DNA of 64,000 nt, taken from Thuidium tamariscinum (lineage: Eukaryota; Streptophyta; Bryopsida; Hypnales; Thuidiaceae). Below, piece by piece: positions 1-13,107 of this stretch. A program made the translations under genes and the position numbers. The stretch is from contig OZ019759.1 of the NCBI GenBank assembly GCA_947034885.2, positions 10,294,501 through 10,358,500 on the forward strand, given 5' to 3'. The notes under the pieces were generated by a model. That model saw only the letters and a program-made list of their open reading frames with translations, was not told the DNA's origin and made no database searches. Position 1 is the first letter of the stretch. Every line of letters begins with the position of its first letter.

Positions 1-2319
1 TCTGCACACATGAAGCCACACGTATGGTACAAATACTACTGTATGTCATTTCATGTGCCATAGAGCAAGGAAGGAGGTGCGCGAGGAACCGTAGAACACA
101 GCCTAAACCCTGATAATCCTCACTTGCAATTTTTAATGGAAAGACAATGCACGTGAAGTGCTAAAAGCAATGTCATTCCCCCAAAATTTGTCGTGCAGGC
201 AATGCACAATGCACACGCAAACAAAAACAATGAAAAAATGAGCGAGAAGAGCCCTCACCAGCCGAATGAAGCCGAAAGACCAGAAGCAACGACACCGACC
301 TTACAAACCCCGGAGCTTCCATTACCTTCTGGAAATGGACGCGGTCACCCTGGAAGCCATCCTCGCACTTGTCATGATGGCTGCAAGTGTTGTGATGGCA
401 TTGTGAAATTGACAACCAACTGCTAAGGCCATCATTGCCGGTAAACCCCAAAACCCTAGAACAGGTGGAGGTAAATTCATCGTTACGATTCACTAGAAGA
501 TGTAGTCGTGATTTGAATTGTCAAAACTAAACCGCCAATTCTTCTAACTGCAGGTGTGCGTCGTCTGAAACAGCAGGAATCCACGTAGCTTGAAGTCAAA
601 ACACTAAACCCCGAGGCAGTCATTGCAAATGGGTCGGGGAAATAGAACAGAACTTTGGCACGGCGCCCCATTGCCCACCTGTCCTACCGGACCTACCCGT
701 CTACCGAAGTTGAATCCGAACCTTGGTCGCGGGCAAGTTCTGCTTTAGTAGGTCAACAACTACACAGGTGGCCCGAAATACAGAAGAATCACTGTAGGAG
801 ATGTTGTAGACTGTCTTATCAACAGTGTTGGTCATGATTTTAGAATTAAATGAACTAAACACTGTAACGTCCATTCCATGAAAGCACTCTATTATTTAAA
901 TGATGAAGGCCAGTGAGCCTGAACATCACATAAACCCCTGACAAAAACCCATAAATTTGCAATTGCAAATTTTTTCCTAAAATTAGTAAACACTAAACTA
1001 AAGAATGGGTTCCCAATGTATTTTTGCCATACTGTTATTGAGAAGTTTCCTTAGGAGTGAGAATAAAGCAAATACGAAAGGGCTAAACTATTGTTCCATA
1101 GTGCAGAAATTCATCAAAAGTTTTCACCCACAAATCTATGAAGAGTTTGCATTACTTCTGAATTACTTTTTCCCAAAATTGATACAAGAAGGTATATCAC
1201 TTACATTTAGCTAAGAAGGTGGAAGACATGAAAAGGATTTGCATTTTCCCACTAAAATCTCCAAGAACTATAAAATTTTAGTATACCTATTACATAAAAG
1301 GGAAGTTTGTATTGACAATGCAACTTTGCTTTGAGGGGCCCTTCAATGGAAGTGATGAAGCATAGCCCAGTTGATAATGCATTCCTATTTTGGAAATGCT
1401 GCCTAATCTTATTAGAACTCAGTCTGCTATGGTGCAAGCGGGCGTCCGTCATCTTCTAAATATGTAGTAAGTGAATTAATGAGTTTGTATGATCTGGAGG
1501 ACAGAAAAAATGAAGTATTTGAAGCTACTAAAATGGAAAGTGATTTCAAATGTATGTTGAACTCCTAATACTCCTAATACTCCGTGAAGGAAATGATGTA
1601 CTTATAGGTTGTGTACAAATCATGCCCAAAAAATATTAAAGAATAACTACAAGAGAAGGGGTGTTCTAAGTTTAGTCCTAGAGATACCATTTAAAGTAAT
1701 GACCTCTGTAGGAAACTTTAAGTAACAAAAAACAAAGACTTCGAATGATATGGTGAAGCACAGAAATCATGCATGTAAGACGGATGAAGACATTCATGGA
1801 AGGTGGACATGGGACTGCAAAGGCGAAACATTGGACGTGACCCTTTTCCTAATTTTTTGGATTCTAAACTTCTCTTGGTTTCATCGGGGACGTTGAAGTT
1901 TAATAATGTGTCCTCCACCTTTGATCCAAGAATGTCCTCCATTTCTCAAGTGCCCTTGAAACTCTAACATTGATGTTAAATGTATTTGAAAATTTGAAAT
2001 TAAATTTCTTGGAGGACTAGTGACAAGTTCAAGCTCATCAGTAATTTTAGAGCAGTGGATTTCTAAGACAAAGGGGAGATAAAGAGTACTGAAGTTACCC
2101 TCCAGTCTGAACCCAGTCAAAAAACGTAGTGCAAACATGCCCTAACGTTCATAAACCAACAGTAACAGTGGTACAAAACATTAGCTGAATCATCGAAATA
2201 CAATGGCTGCTGGGCAGTGTTCAAAACACTTCGAACCCCGGTCAGCCCCGCCCCTCCTGCTAGACCTTCCCCAACCAGCACGGCCGCGACCCTAAACCCG
2301 AGGAGGAAGGACCGTGAGG
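1..2319. other. Left flank, no supported gene
   Basis: AT-rich plant-like sequence with only short chance open frames and no recognisable domain. It holds a small direct repeat of ctcctaatactc near 1,564-1,583. The far right (about 2,120-2,319) could be the 3' flank of the broken RING-type gene that starts at 4,700 on the minus strand. Confidence 0.4.
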
Positions 2320-4700
2320 TCATGGCAGGCCCCTTAAAAAGGGGTGCGAAATAGTGAACGCCCAAATGGAATGGACAAGGGATGCTTTTACAATGCATGT
2401 GATATGGAAAGTGTGGCGACATTGGCTCATGATTAAAGCTCCCTCGGGACCAAATGCACCTTGGCAAAGGCTACATTGAGCCTTTAAGATTTTGGAAGGA
2501 GGATCACAAACATGCACTACTATCTTTTCATTCTCTTTGATGTGTGCTGAAAAGGTGTTGTAAAGCATCCATCCTTCCTCTATTTCCAAGGCCTAATTGA
2601 TTAAGGAAAGGTCTTTCTTCTTTACATGGTTTAGGCGCTCAAACATTACATCCATGTCTCCCCAACATGTAATGTCGGTAGACACCCTTGGATGCAATTC
2701 AAACATCTTCTTCAACTTATACAAAGAAGTCTCCACGACATTGCATTCTTCATCCAACTTCAATGATAATTTGAGGAGCCCTTTCATTGTTTGGAATACT
2801 ACGGAGGGTTTGTCTTGAAGTTTTTGTACTTAAGCCAACCAGCAAGAGTTTGAATTGCCCTCCGGCAATTGTAATTGTATGCCACATACTCGTTTCAATC
2901 GTTCAAGCTCCAAATGGGCGCTGATTTTCTCGTGGATGGCCTCATCCAATTTGAGCTTCAACTCTACAATATCATTGCCTTCGGTTTGCATCAAAGCATC
3001 TTGAAATGTTGAATTAGGCTTCACAATGATGGCAAGTTCCTTCCCTTTCCATTTAGAACTGTCATTAACCTCACGTGACCTCGCTTGGCTCAATTTCTCC
3101 ACTACTTTGGCCTTCTCAAAAGGAAGAGAAAGTTGATTGCTCTCTTGTGATGCCTTCACAAATGAGACTCTTATACGATTTTTGAGGGGTTTACCCGCTT
3201 TTAAGTAGTGTATATTGTCCTCCAAATCTAAAAGCAAGCAAGTTGTCTTCTCCAATTTATCTGTGGTTCACTCTTTGTACGTCTTGAACTGTTGCTCCAA
3301 GTGGTCACGCTCTTTCTTCAATTTCTTATTTTTTTCTTTCAAGGCTACTAAACGTTTGAGGTTTTCCCTCTTGTCTTCTAGAAGCAACAACACATACAAG
3401 GAGAACTTTTGGTAAGACAAAGCAACCTTCAAGAAGTCAGGTGACAATGCAGCAAAATACTATGACATTTCTATCATAGAAGAAGTCGTTTCAGCTACAC
3501 CTCGGGCTGCATATGACAACGTTGCTATGGTTTGAATGAATTCCCCTAATCCACCTTGTTCATTAGCTTGACTTGAGGTGCTTGGTTCATTTGCAGACTC
3601 ACATTGCCCTTGCTCTTCTTCAAATGCCTCCAATTGAATAGAGCACTTCAATAGGTCTTTGAGTTGATTGGCATTCAGTATCTATTGGAGAGTGTCTCGT
3701 TGGAGTGTACTAAGAGCGGACAAATGTAGATGCTTGCTCTCATTTTTTGTGTCGGTAGTAATTTGATTTACTGCCACGTTATCCAACTGCTTTTCATTTT
3801 GGTGGGATGGAGGTACTTTAGTTGTTGGACTAAATATTGGGCTAGACATCATTGCCACTCCCTTGTAGTCACCAAAGGTTAAGCTGTCTAGGACCCTGCT
3901 GTCAATTAGATTATCGATTACAACATTGGCATGTGCAACTTGTTCACCCATTAATCGTCGTGCCGGTTCACGTTCCCCAACCTCTTCCATATGTATTTGT
4001 TGGTTTTGAACAATGATTTGTTCGATTCATTTGGTATGGCCATCAAAAAAGTAGGAGGAGTTACAAACACCTCTCTTTCAGCACCTCCGAAACAATCATT
4101 GTTTATTTCAGTTGGAGACTGCAAGACATTCAATTGAATCGTGTCCCTTCTGACATTCCCCCCCTCAGAAGTCACATTGGCCACATTTGTTGATGCCCCC
4201 AACTTGTACAAGTTTGGAATATCTTTTTGATTCCTCGGCAGTAAAATTAGATAATGAGTAGTGGCTGGATATGAAGTCCAATTCACCTTGTGGACCAATA
4301 CGAGTTCTGCATACACCATGGACGCCAAGCTGTAGTTTATGTAGCCTGTACTTATTGGTCTCTTACCAAAAAGGGCCCGCCACACTTCTTTTGATCGTAG
4401 AATAAAATGTGCATTATTGCAAGTTTGTGGCTTACAACAGAAATCTCGCATGTGGTGTTTATGACTCTTCCGAGGCCAGAACTTGTCAATGTGGTACATT
4501 TTCACATACTTCTCGATCATTTTGCAAGTCCAATATTCCTCTCCCTCCTTCTCCCAATCAGTCTCCGCCTTGATGTTAGGATCATCCAAAATCTCATAGT
4601 GAAGCCCATGAGCAACCCCCCTTCTCTTGACCTTCTTTTGACCATGATCTTCACCACCACTATGTGCACCACCTTCCCCAACCATGTTTGACGATTTCAA
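2320..4700 (-). pseudogene. Broken large ORF with coiled-coil region and incomplete RING-H2-like end
   Basis: Read on the minus strand from the ATG at 4,700, this is one long coding stretch without introns. It is interrupted by a frameshift near 3,950-4,010 and by in-frame stops near 3,680 (TAG), 3,458 (TAG), 3,257 (TGA), 2,828 (TAA) and 2,591 (TAG). If joined it would be close to 790 residues. The N-terminal part has a Cys/His/Trp-containing region I do not recognise. The middle (about 3,400-2,830) is rich in Lys, Glu and Leu and looks coiled-coil. Near 2,475-2,395 there is a C-x2-C-x14-C-x-H-x2-H-x2-C arrangement, the first six ligands of a RING-H2 finger; the last C-x2-C pair is not visible in frame. 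RING-H2 proteins are usually E3 ubiquitin ligases, but no function is claimed here. It ends about 220 bases before the left end of the 17-kb transposon. It may be part of another element. Confidence 0.5.
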
Positions 4701-4917
4701 GTTGTAAGTGCTTGAATGAAAATTGTCTTGGAATCACAATAAGTGAATATTGTAAATTGCACAACCTTCCAAAGTCCTATGGTAATCACATAATCTTGTA
4801 ACATCAAAATAATGACCCCTTCTCTCCACCACGTAGGATGCAATTGGGACTTAAAGTAACAATAGCATGTCCGACTTGGTGCCGAAGGAGAGAAAAAGTA
4901 ACCTCCAAGCCCAACAA

Positions 4918-5120
4918 CGCCGCTAGCGTTCGAGCGTGGAGCAGTGAACCTGTGAGCTGCGAGTGGGAAACTTGTGAGCGGTGAACATGAAGTAGCCTTT
5001 TTTTTAGAAATTTGGACTAGAATTTTTTTTCAATCAATTTTTTTTCCAAAAATCAGCAAAAAATTACTATTTATAGTAAATTTTGCTACCTATGACCGTG
5101 TCTCCTATAATCGTGGATTT
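4918..5120 (+). repeat. Left terminal inverted repeat of copy 1
   Basis: Starts near the GCTAGC at 4,922-4,927, followed by TGTGAGC-type units to about 4,985. Diverged internal similarity continues to the 'acctatgaccgtg ... ataatcgtgga' stretch (5,088-5,116), which matches 'cacctatgatcgtgga' inside the right end. It is less conserved than the right end, so it is an older or more mutated terminus. Confidence 0.6.
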
Positions 5121-5449
5121 TCATGAAATCTCATATTTTTGGACCATTGATAATGTCATCTATACATTTGAGTTTTAGGATTTAGAATCCGGAAGGGAGA
5201 TAAAAAACAGGCCAAACACTTCAAATACAAAAGTAAGTGTGCCTTGTTCTAGGGGTTAGGAGTTTTTTGGAGTTAATAAAATGAAAATGGGAAACTTTAA
5301 AAACTGGATAGAAAAAGAAAGTTTGCATATATATGTGTTGCAAAGAAAGTCAGTGTTCATGATTGGACTGCATTACTTTTTTATTTCATTTGCAGCACAT
5401 GGAGAAGAATACAACATGAATGTACTACACTCCAAATAACTAATCATAT

Positions 5450-8400
5450 CTACTTTGAAATAATGATGATTCCTGCTCGAACTAGGAGTACCTTCAACTC
5501 ATTAAAGCTATAACTAGGTGCATGAATGAATTTGTCATCATGGATATCCATCTTGCAGAAGTACCTATACAAATAATACAAGTGCTTACAATTCACGTAT
5601 TGTGCTCGGCCTCCCACAGCAGATACGGTCATATTGACAAAGTCAGGGCATGTGCATGTAGGGAATGTATCCATAGTAACTCGATATACGTTTTCGTTGG
5701 GCTCCACTCCAATCTGCAGCACCACTATTGCACCAAGTCCAGGAAGAGGTACAAGGGTCACTCCTAGAATTTCCCCTCTAATATTTGAAGCACTTTCCCA
5801 TTTGTTGCGTTGCTCTACGGTTGGAGGATTTGCAAGTCTTTTGATAGTTCGGTTGTTCCTCACTGTAGGGTGCACATCTGCATTTGGTGGACATGGTTGG
5901 GTGAAGATAGGCTCAAAAATCTTAGACATGGCAAAAAGTTCACGTGGTGACAATGTAGGCAATTCTTGAAGCCGGAAGCCGGCATGTTGTAATAGTAAGG
6001 TTTCTTCACGATTCAAATTGGTCCCCGTTAGAATAGGCCAAATTTCAGGCAACTCTGGCCTATCAATGACCCACTTCCTCTTTGTACCTTTCACGCATCG
6101 TTCAATGTCATCCCAACAAAACCAAAAGTCCACGACCACCGGGCACTTAGTTCCATATTCTTCTTTCCTACCGCGATAAGTAGGAGCAGGGGTTCCTTTT
6201 CCACCCTTGGCAATCCTTGAGGTACACTTGATGTTTGATGTCCGTTGTTGAGCCTAGCATCTTGCATTTGATTTATGGATGATCCTTGCAATGTGCCACT
6301 TGGATGTGTCACAATCGGTTGCAAATGCTACTGTCACATAATTGAAGGTATTGACTTCATTGCGATTCCCAATGCCTTCCATTGAATTTTTTGCAACCTT
6401 TGTAGACCTAGTTCTGACCCGGGGTTGCAAAAAGTTGACTTTGTCTGGTCTATGTGAATCTCCAGCATCACCAATAGGTACATCAAGCCTCCTCTTTGTG
6501 CTCCCAAAAAATTCTTCTCCTTCTAGATGAGATACTCGAGTTCCCACACCATGTGCTTCTGGCAATGTATTCAATGCCTCAGCAATTTTTTTTGGACACC
6601 CATTGCGCCTAGCCGCCCTCAACCTCAATTCTCCCTTTGATGGTCCTGACCCACATGCATGTCCTCTAAGGTATGCTCGGTAGTTTGTCATTTGCATCCA
6701 AGCCCGAATACTGTCATCACATGTGGCATCGAATAAATTGTTTCCTTTTTTCCCCGACATTTGTAGCCACTTGTTATGGATCGTTTTCAATAGATTACAA
6801 AAAGGCATGTCTGTCATCTCTTCCAAAGTAAGACCCTACAATTCCAACCACATGTAGACATGAATCAAAATACAATTCACTATTATTATACAAATTATAT
6901 CTAAAATTTCTCTCTATACTTCTAAGAATTTCAGTATGGTTTAGGGCTTAGGGAAGTACAATCACAAAGAAGAAACAAATAGTATTTATTTATATAAATT
7001 ACAGAATCCAAATATCTCATTGGAGAAACTAAATTGGAAACATAGTACCATCAACTAGTACTTCAACCTAAGCCCAATTTTGACCCTCGTAACATTATAT
7101 TTTTCTATAATTAACTAGGTTAGGGAATCCGTCGGATTCGACAGATTTGATATATAATATCATTTTATAGTACAGTGAAAATACTAAATGATTGAAACTT
7201 CAAGCAATTAGCACTTTCATGAATGCCTTATTGTAAGATTTATAAAAAGTACACTTATAGCCGTTGCAAGCAACAAGTACCTTATTGATTCCCTACACTA
7301 CTTCCTTTAATAAATCTTCCAATTCTCCACTATAAATTATCTTTCAAAAAAATTTAAAATTATTTGTATTCAAATTTTTAATTACAAAGACATTAAAAGT
7401 AAAAAAAAATAATCTCTTCTATATAATTGAAGTGAACAATTGTCTAATTAAATAAGAATACAAAATATAATTTGAAAACCAAAATAAGATCCACATACCA
7501 TTGTCATGAAGCCTCCCCACTGTAAATAACGAAAATGCCAAAATGCCAACCAATGCTCGAAGTGATGAAGTGAGTCTTCTGTTGTAGCTCCAGATGATAA
7601 CCACCATGACCAAATTGCAAGATAGTGCACCTCCGCTTCATTCAAAGTCTTGGATTCTTTGTACTACTTACATAGTGCAATGTGTTGATGTTGTAGTCCT
7701 TGCTTGATGTGTTTCTGGGTGTGCTTCTGAAGACAATTACTCCAATGCAGTAGGCATGTTCTCTCACGATTCTTCATAATGTCATTTGCGGAGCCACTGC
7801 CATACACAATGCGAACTGCATTCCAATTGGCCATTGTGCTATCTGCCATAAATCCTTTAAAATTTGGCTTAGTCACTCCGTGTTTCTCCATTATAGCATT
7901 CAGTGACCTCCAGAACTGTACTTGAATCTCTGTATCTTCTGATTGCATATTGCACACTACAATGGTCATGACCTTCTTGTACTGAGAGTCGTACACGTGG
8001 CATGCCATGGTGGTCCAGTCCTTCACGCACTTCACGTGGTCGAACATCATCCACGCATTTTGTAGATCACCTTCAGGTTGCATACGCCTTACCAAGTCCA
8101 CTCCACTTCCAAACCCTTCAGTGAGCATTTTGAATACATAAACCTTCTCTTTGCCTTGGCCTGGGAAGACACTGTCGTGTATGAACTCGAACTTCGATTC
8201 CTTCTTCATAGTCATAATGTTGTCAATGACCCCTCCTTGGTTGTTTGAGCGGAATGAGGAGATGATATTCCGTATACTAGGACTACTTAGAAACTGGAAG
8301 CGATCCATGACCTCTTCCATTTCCTCTCCCTTTAATATCTTCTTCTCTACTGCTTTGTGGTGAAAAAGGTGGTTTATAAGGAAGTCTTTGCTAGCGGATA

Positions 8401-9658
8401 AAGCTATGGCAGAGTTTGTAGCTGAAGGAGTTTTGGCAACTTGTTCTGCTATTAGTTCGGTAATTTCGTTTGTAGAATCTCTATACATGCCTTCTGCTAT
8501 TGGGTGAGTGTGGTTTCCTAGGTGAATAGCAGCCCTAGTCATATTTGGGTTATCACTATAGCAGTAGTAAATTCTAGCATCACAGGTGCTGAGGCATGTA
8601 GGTATTGTTTTGCAAACTTTACAAACTAGTTTGCAATCTTTGGGTGGAACGACTCCTACTGCACAAGGAAAAATTGTAGAACCTATCCATTCTGTTTCAT
8701 TTTTCCTAGAAGTCCTAGACAAGTATTTGTAGCTAGGGTTTTCACAAATAAGATGGCCAGCACAGAATGACTTACGAAACTTCAAATTGTCCGAGTTGTG
8801 GATGTTTGTTGTCACTAGCTTATACCACCCATGTCCGTCATACCGCTTGTCCATTCCCTCCAAGTTCTTAGCTGCAGATGAAGAAGAAGAGGCCCGACAT
8901 GGCGGTAGTTCAAAGATGGCATCTCCGTCGTAAGTAGGTGGTAGGAACTCCACTTGGTGGTGCTTCACAACGTTCATATCTAATGTTGAAAGTTCGTTTC
9001 TTGAACAGTGAAGACCAGAAAGTCTCTTCAAGCACTTCATAATACTGGTTATACTAGCCACACTTGGATGACAAACTTGTTGTGAGAAGGTACGTTGCTC
9101 AGAAGTATTAGTGGAGGTGTTCTGTATAGAGTACGTAAGACTGATGTCATTGGACTCTTTCTTGACGAAGGAAGGTTCCATGTTAGGAGTCAAGGAAGGA
9201 AACTCGCCTTCTGACTCACTAGATAGTTCTACAATAGTCCCCAACAACTCTACCATTGCTTCAGTAGGCAATTCATTTTGTGTCAATGTAGGGAAGCATT
9301 TTATAGGAGCGGTAGGATTAGTACTCTCAGGTCCAAAAGATTTGTTCACTGTAGAATTATCAAACTGGCGACTTGCTATCTCAGTGGACGAAGCTAACAT
9401 GGACAAAAGGAGACCGTAAGCCCTATAGTTCCCAAGACCTAGATACCAACAATGCCCTTCATCAGAGAGACATTTTGAAAGTGGGATTGACTGAAGTAAT
9501 TCACCAGACTCAGAATGGCCCTCTTCTTCAACATAGATAGATGACTCTACAAACTTGAATCGAACATGAAGCAAGTGGCTAAATACAATAGCACGACCTC
9601 CTAGGTCTAAAGGAAAGACTAACGGAACCTGATGACTATCTACACGAATGCTTGCCAT
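5450..9658 (-). pseudogene. Mutator-like (MULE) transposase with SWIM zinc finger, copy 1
   Basis: Two exons. Exon 1 is 9,658-7,499, starting at an ATG conserved with copy 3. The intron is 7,498-6,836 (GTATGT...AG) and exon 2 is 6,835-5,450. The first third is acidic. Next comes a Cys/His-rich region (about residues 280-400) resembling the WRKY-GCM1/FLYWCH-type fingers of MULE transposases. Then comes a DDE-like core with Asp in the MMFDHVK region, a second Asp in FMADS, and a C-x2-H (CLLHW) typical of MULEs. Exon 2 ends with a SWIM finger, C-x-C...C-x-H (CTCPDF ... NCKHLYY, near 5,640-5,580). It would catalyse cut-and-paste transposition of the element in the nucleus. It is broken by TAG at 7,664-7,666 and TAG at 6,254-6,256; copy 3 has sense codons (CAA and TGG) at these points. 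The gene is transcribed divergently from gene 1. Confidence 0.8.
7125..7147. repeat. GTCGGATTCGAC palindrome in transposase intron
   Basis: Degenerate form of the element's recurring palindrome, inside the only transposase intron. The equivalent site in copy 3 (62,863-62,886) is closer to perfect, with the full GTCGGATCCGAC core. Confidence 0.7.
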
Positions 9659-9732
9659 GTCGCTCACAATCGACTATAAGATAGAAATGTAGGTAAAAAT
9701 GGCTTGAGAGAGTGAAAAAAAAGATATATGGG

Positions 9733-9742
9733 TTTATATAGG
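9733..9742 (-). promoter_or_regulatory. Putative TATA box of transposase gene
   Basis: On the minus strand the sequence reads CCTATATAAAC about 75 bases before the ATG at 9,658. The matching place in copy 3 (about 60,261-60,271) reads CCTATATGAAT, so the box is recognisable but altered there. Confidence 0.4.
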
Positions 9743-10130
9743 GTTTTCAAGGGTACATTGATTATTTGTAAATGATGGAAGCAAGGACAATATGGGTTTA
9801 GGGTTAAAGGGTAGAGGAGCTATAAAGTTTAACAATAATTTCAGATGTAAACATTACATTAGAATTAGTGAATACAAGGTTTGTACTACAATCATTACTT
9901 AGTTTAATTAAATGTAGCACCTGAAATTTTCCATGTACTATTTAGGTTTTCAATTCTAGAATGATCTTATCTGTATTGAAGTCTAGGGGACTTAGATATT
10001 TTGGCGTTGGAATTCTGGCGGTTATTGAAATAATTACTATGCTGGCAACTCATTTCAAACAGCTCCAAGTCTCCAACAGATCTCATTCAATACATGAATC
10101 TGTAATTCTACTAACATTGACGGCGTTCTC

Positions 10131-10360
10131 ACGTCAAGTTGCCTCGGGCAGTGCGAATTTCGAATTTCAAGAATTGCCGGCGTTGTCCCATCAAGTTGCC
10201 TCGAGCAGTGCACATTATGAATATCAAGAATTGCCGGCGCTGTCCCGTCAAGTTGCCTCGAGCAGTGCACATTACGAATATCAAGAATGCCAGCGTTATC
10301 TCATCAAGTTGCCTTGGGAAGTGCAATTTTCAAATTTTGAGAATTGCCGGCGCCAGAATT
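10131..10360. repeat. Four tandem copies of a 57-bp repeat between divergent genes
   Basis: The marker TCAAGTTGCC recurs at about 10,134, 10,191, 10,248 and 10,304 (spacing 57, 57, 56). Each unit contains GCCGGCG, TCAAGTTGCCTCG and a short AT-rich tail. The array lies between the transposase ATG (9,658) and the gene 1 ATG (10,634), so it is a candidate bidirectional regulatory array. Copy 3 has the same number of units. Chance open frames run through it on both strands and should be ignored. Confidence 0.75.
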
Positions 10361-12403
10361 GATATGTCATATGACACGCGTGAAGTTCAAAGGCGGCGGA
10401 ACGTAGAGAAGTATACAAGGGAGTCTAACAATATAGGAATTCATTTCGTTGTCACCTTTGGACTTTGGAGTGGAGCTCTCATTTCTGTTTAGAGCAGGAG
10501 TACCTACTTGTTATATATGCACATGATTTTAGAACACTCAAGTGCACTTTCTGTCCTTTCAGACCGAAGCAAGAGTCATAGGAAACATTGCTCTTTCTTC
10601 TATTCTTCTAGAAAAGCTTTGAGAAGAGCCAAGATGACTCGTGCGAAGAAGACCCTATCAAAGCGAGGACGTGGTCAGTCGAGTGAGTCGTAGAGGTCTC
10701 ATTCTATCGAGGGAGAGGGACGCGACTATTTGTCAAGTGCTGAGGTCCAAAATGTTGATCCTATGCAAGAGTACCTGGAAGAAGTGCACGCCGAGGACGA
10801 GGGCCCGAAGTCACGAGATACGTCTAATGTAAGTCTATTCCGCGCATCCATTTAGCCTTTTCCATTCCTAGTTGTAAGCGTTGTAAACATTGAATCAATT
10901 CAATGAATAGCAGGTCTTAGGGTGCCAACATAATTGTCATTAATTATTTGGTCAATTACAGAAATCGAAGGGGATGCAATTGTAGCAAGTAGAAAAAGAA
11001 GAGCCATTCTTGTGCATGATGTTTGAATGCCAACTATGAGAGCATTGTCAGGACATTGTTTAGAGTAGAAATGATAGAGAGGATTGAGTGGGTTTTTGTA
11101 ATCCATGTGAACATTGAGTTCTAATTAAGGCTTAGGGTCGGAGGAGAAGTTGAGACATTCTATTGTATAAATAAAAGAAATTCCCTGAGTACTATTTCAA
11201 CAAAGCTTAGACATTTTCTTATATTCATTCGAACCTATAGTGGAAATTGAGAGATTTAAATATCAGTATAGGGATTTGGGTATTGGGTCTTACACCAGAC
11301 TTTGCAACCATGCAATAGAGGCTCAAAAATAGACATGAGAATTCTGGAGAAGTCACTTCTCTCTTATGATGGAGCTTCATGTGATTTGTTTTTTATTCTT
11401 CAATGTATGGTTGGAAAACAATACACCCTAAATTCCATACTAAGTGTCTAGGTGTCCACAAATTTACTTCAAAATAAAAATAGGTAAAAGAACTACTATG
11501 CTGAAAGTAAATAAAAATCTGAAATAATGATAAAATCAAGCATTCACCAAATGGTGGTAAGATACACTTCAAGAAGTGAGCTGTCAATGACTTTATAAAT
11601 AGAGCAATGCCATTTTTTGGATTTACTCTACATATTTTTTTAAATATGCATAGATGCTTTTCCAAGTGCCTACGATCAAAAAAAGGAATTATAGTTGAAT
11701 TTGTGTTTGAGAATTTATAAGTAATTCAATAATGATTAAAAAAATATGAACCAACTTCTATTAGATTCCACATTCATTTTTCTTTGACTGAAAAATATTT
11801 AAAAAAAATTTTAAGCTCAGTAAATACACCCTAAAGCCAGATCAGTCCTAAGGTGATCGGTTTGTAAGCATCCCGGATTCATCCAAAATCAGATTTTGGA
11901 TTTTGGATCGACGAGGCAAAGTCTATGATCAAGAATAGCCTGGATCATGAACATTCCTCGAGGAATGTTGGGAGAATTTCCTCCATACTTTCTCAAATTC
12001 TGAAGAGGCAGGGAGTCCTCACCTACCAAATTGAATGCTCTCAGAAAATTCCAAAAGTATCCGGGAATAACACAGCGGCACCCAATCGAGTGCCTTCACT
12101 GGAATCTTGAAAGTCAATGATTTCCGAAAGTTTTGCTCAATCCCTGAGTCGGATCCTGCGCGCCGCCTCCATTCTAGCGCGTCCCTGTTCCATCCCTCAC
12201 TTTCACCACCGAAAACCAGCAATCAATAAGGACTTTGGAAGCTCCTTCTAGATGATGATAGCGTTGGAATGTTGGCGGCTAAGGCTTTCGTTGATTTGCG
12301 CTCCGAGCTTCCTTTTCAAACTGGTTTTTGAATGCAAAATCTCTTGCCGTGACACTCGCCTTTCACTTAGTCCTCGCCGAGGTCTCATTCACTCTTGTTG
12401 CAG

Positions 12404-12832
12404 ATGGCGAGGACTACCAAGAGCCGGGCGCAAGTTGGAGAGAATCCTGATGAGCAGGTGGCGCAGTATGAGGTAAGACGGGCTCACCGACTCAGTTTTT
12501 TTCCTTGTGCGCAGCTGGGAGAGAGCACAGACTTGGTGTGCGGTCTTGCAATGTGTTGCATTCTTGTAATTCGCGGTAGTGATGAGAGAGATGTGAGCCT
12601 TCAACTAAGATCTGGAGATCTAAATCCAAAAGACTATCAAGGCAAGAGCGCGCGCCAAGCCTCTGAATCCTCACTTGAGTTCCCTGTCACAAGTCTTGAG
12701 TTGCAAACGACCAGAACTCAAATTCCATTCAGTCATTCTCATGCCCGTGTGACCGTGTTGCAGATGGCGAGGACGACGTGCAACCGACAACAAGTTGCTG
12801 ACAGTGTGGACAATGAAGAGGCGCACCATGAG
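12404..12832 (+). repeat. Duplicated 69-nt exon of gene 1
   Basis: Two exons of exactly 69 nt (12,404-12,472 and 12,764-12,832), starts 360 bp apart, each preceded by GTTGCAG and followed by GAG|GTA. Both begin ATGGCGAGGAC and keep frame. Copy 3 has only one such exon (57,682-57,750, also 69 nt). Flanking intron similarity is weak, so the duplication is not recent. Confidence 0.6.
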
Positions 12833-13107
12833 GTAGCATTCTCTCAAACCCAAATTCTGTCTTATTTTTTGATGAGTTCGAGGAAGCAGGTAGAGATTCA
12901 TTGCCCATCTTGTGTGGCGCGAGTGCGTGAGAGAAATGGGGCACGTAGTCTTTGAGATGAGATGGCGGTTTTAGAATAACCGCGTGCCACGCTTGCGCTG
13001 CGTGTCGCGGCGTGCATCTCGGGGGGGTCTGGAACTCCACGGAGTGCGTAGCTCACGCGCACAAAGGAACTCCCTGCGTGTCTTGTGCATGTTTCGGGCG
13101 CTGCACG

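Noticed and set aside
4868-4882. GTCCGACTTGG just outside copy 1 as another hairpin half-site
   Set aside because: Only a half-site, no complementary arm nearby, and outside the element boundary.
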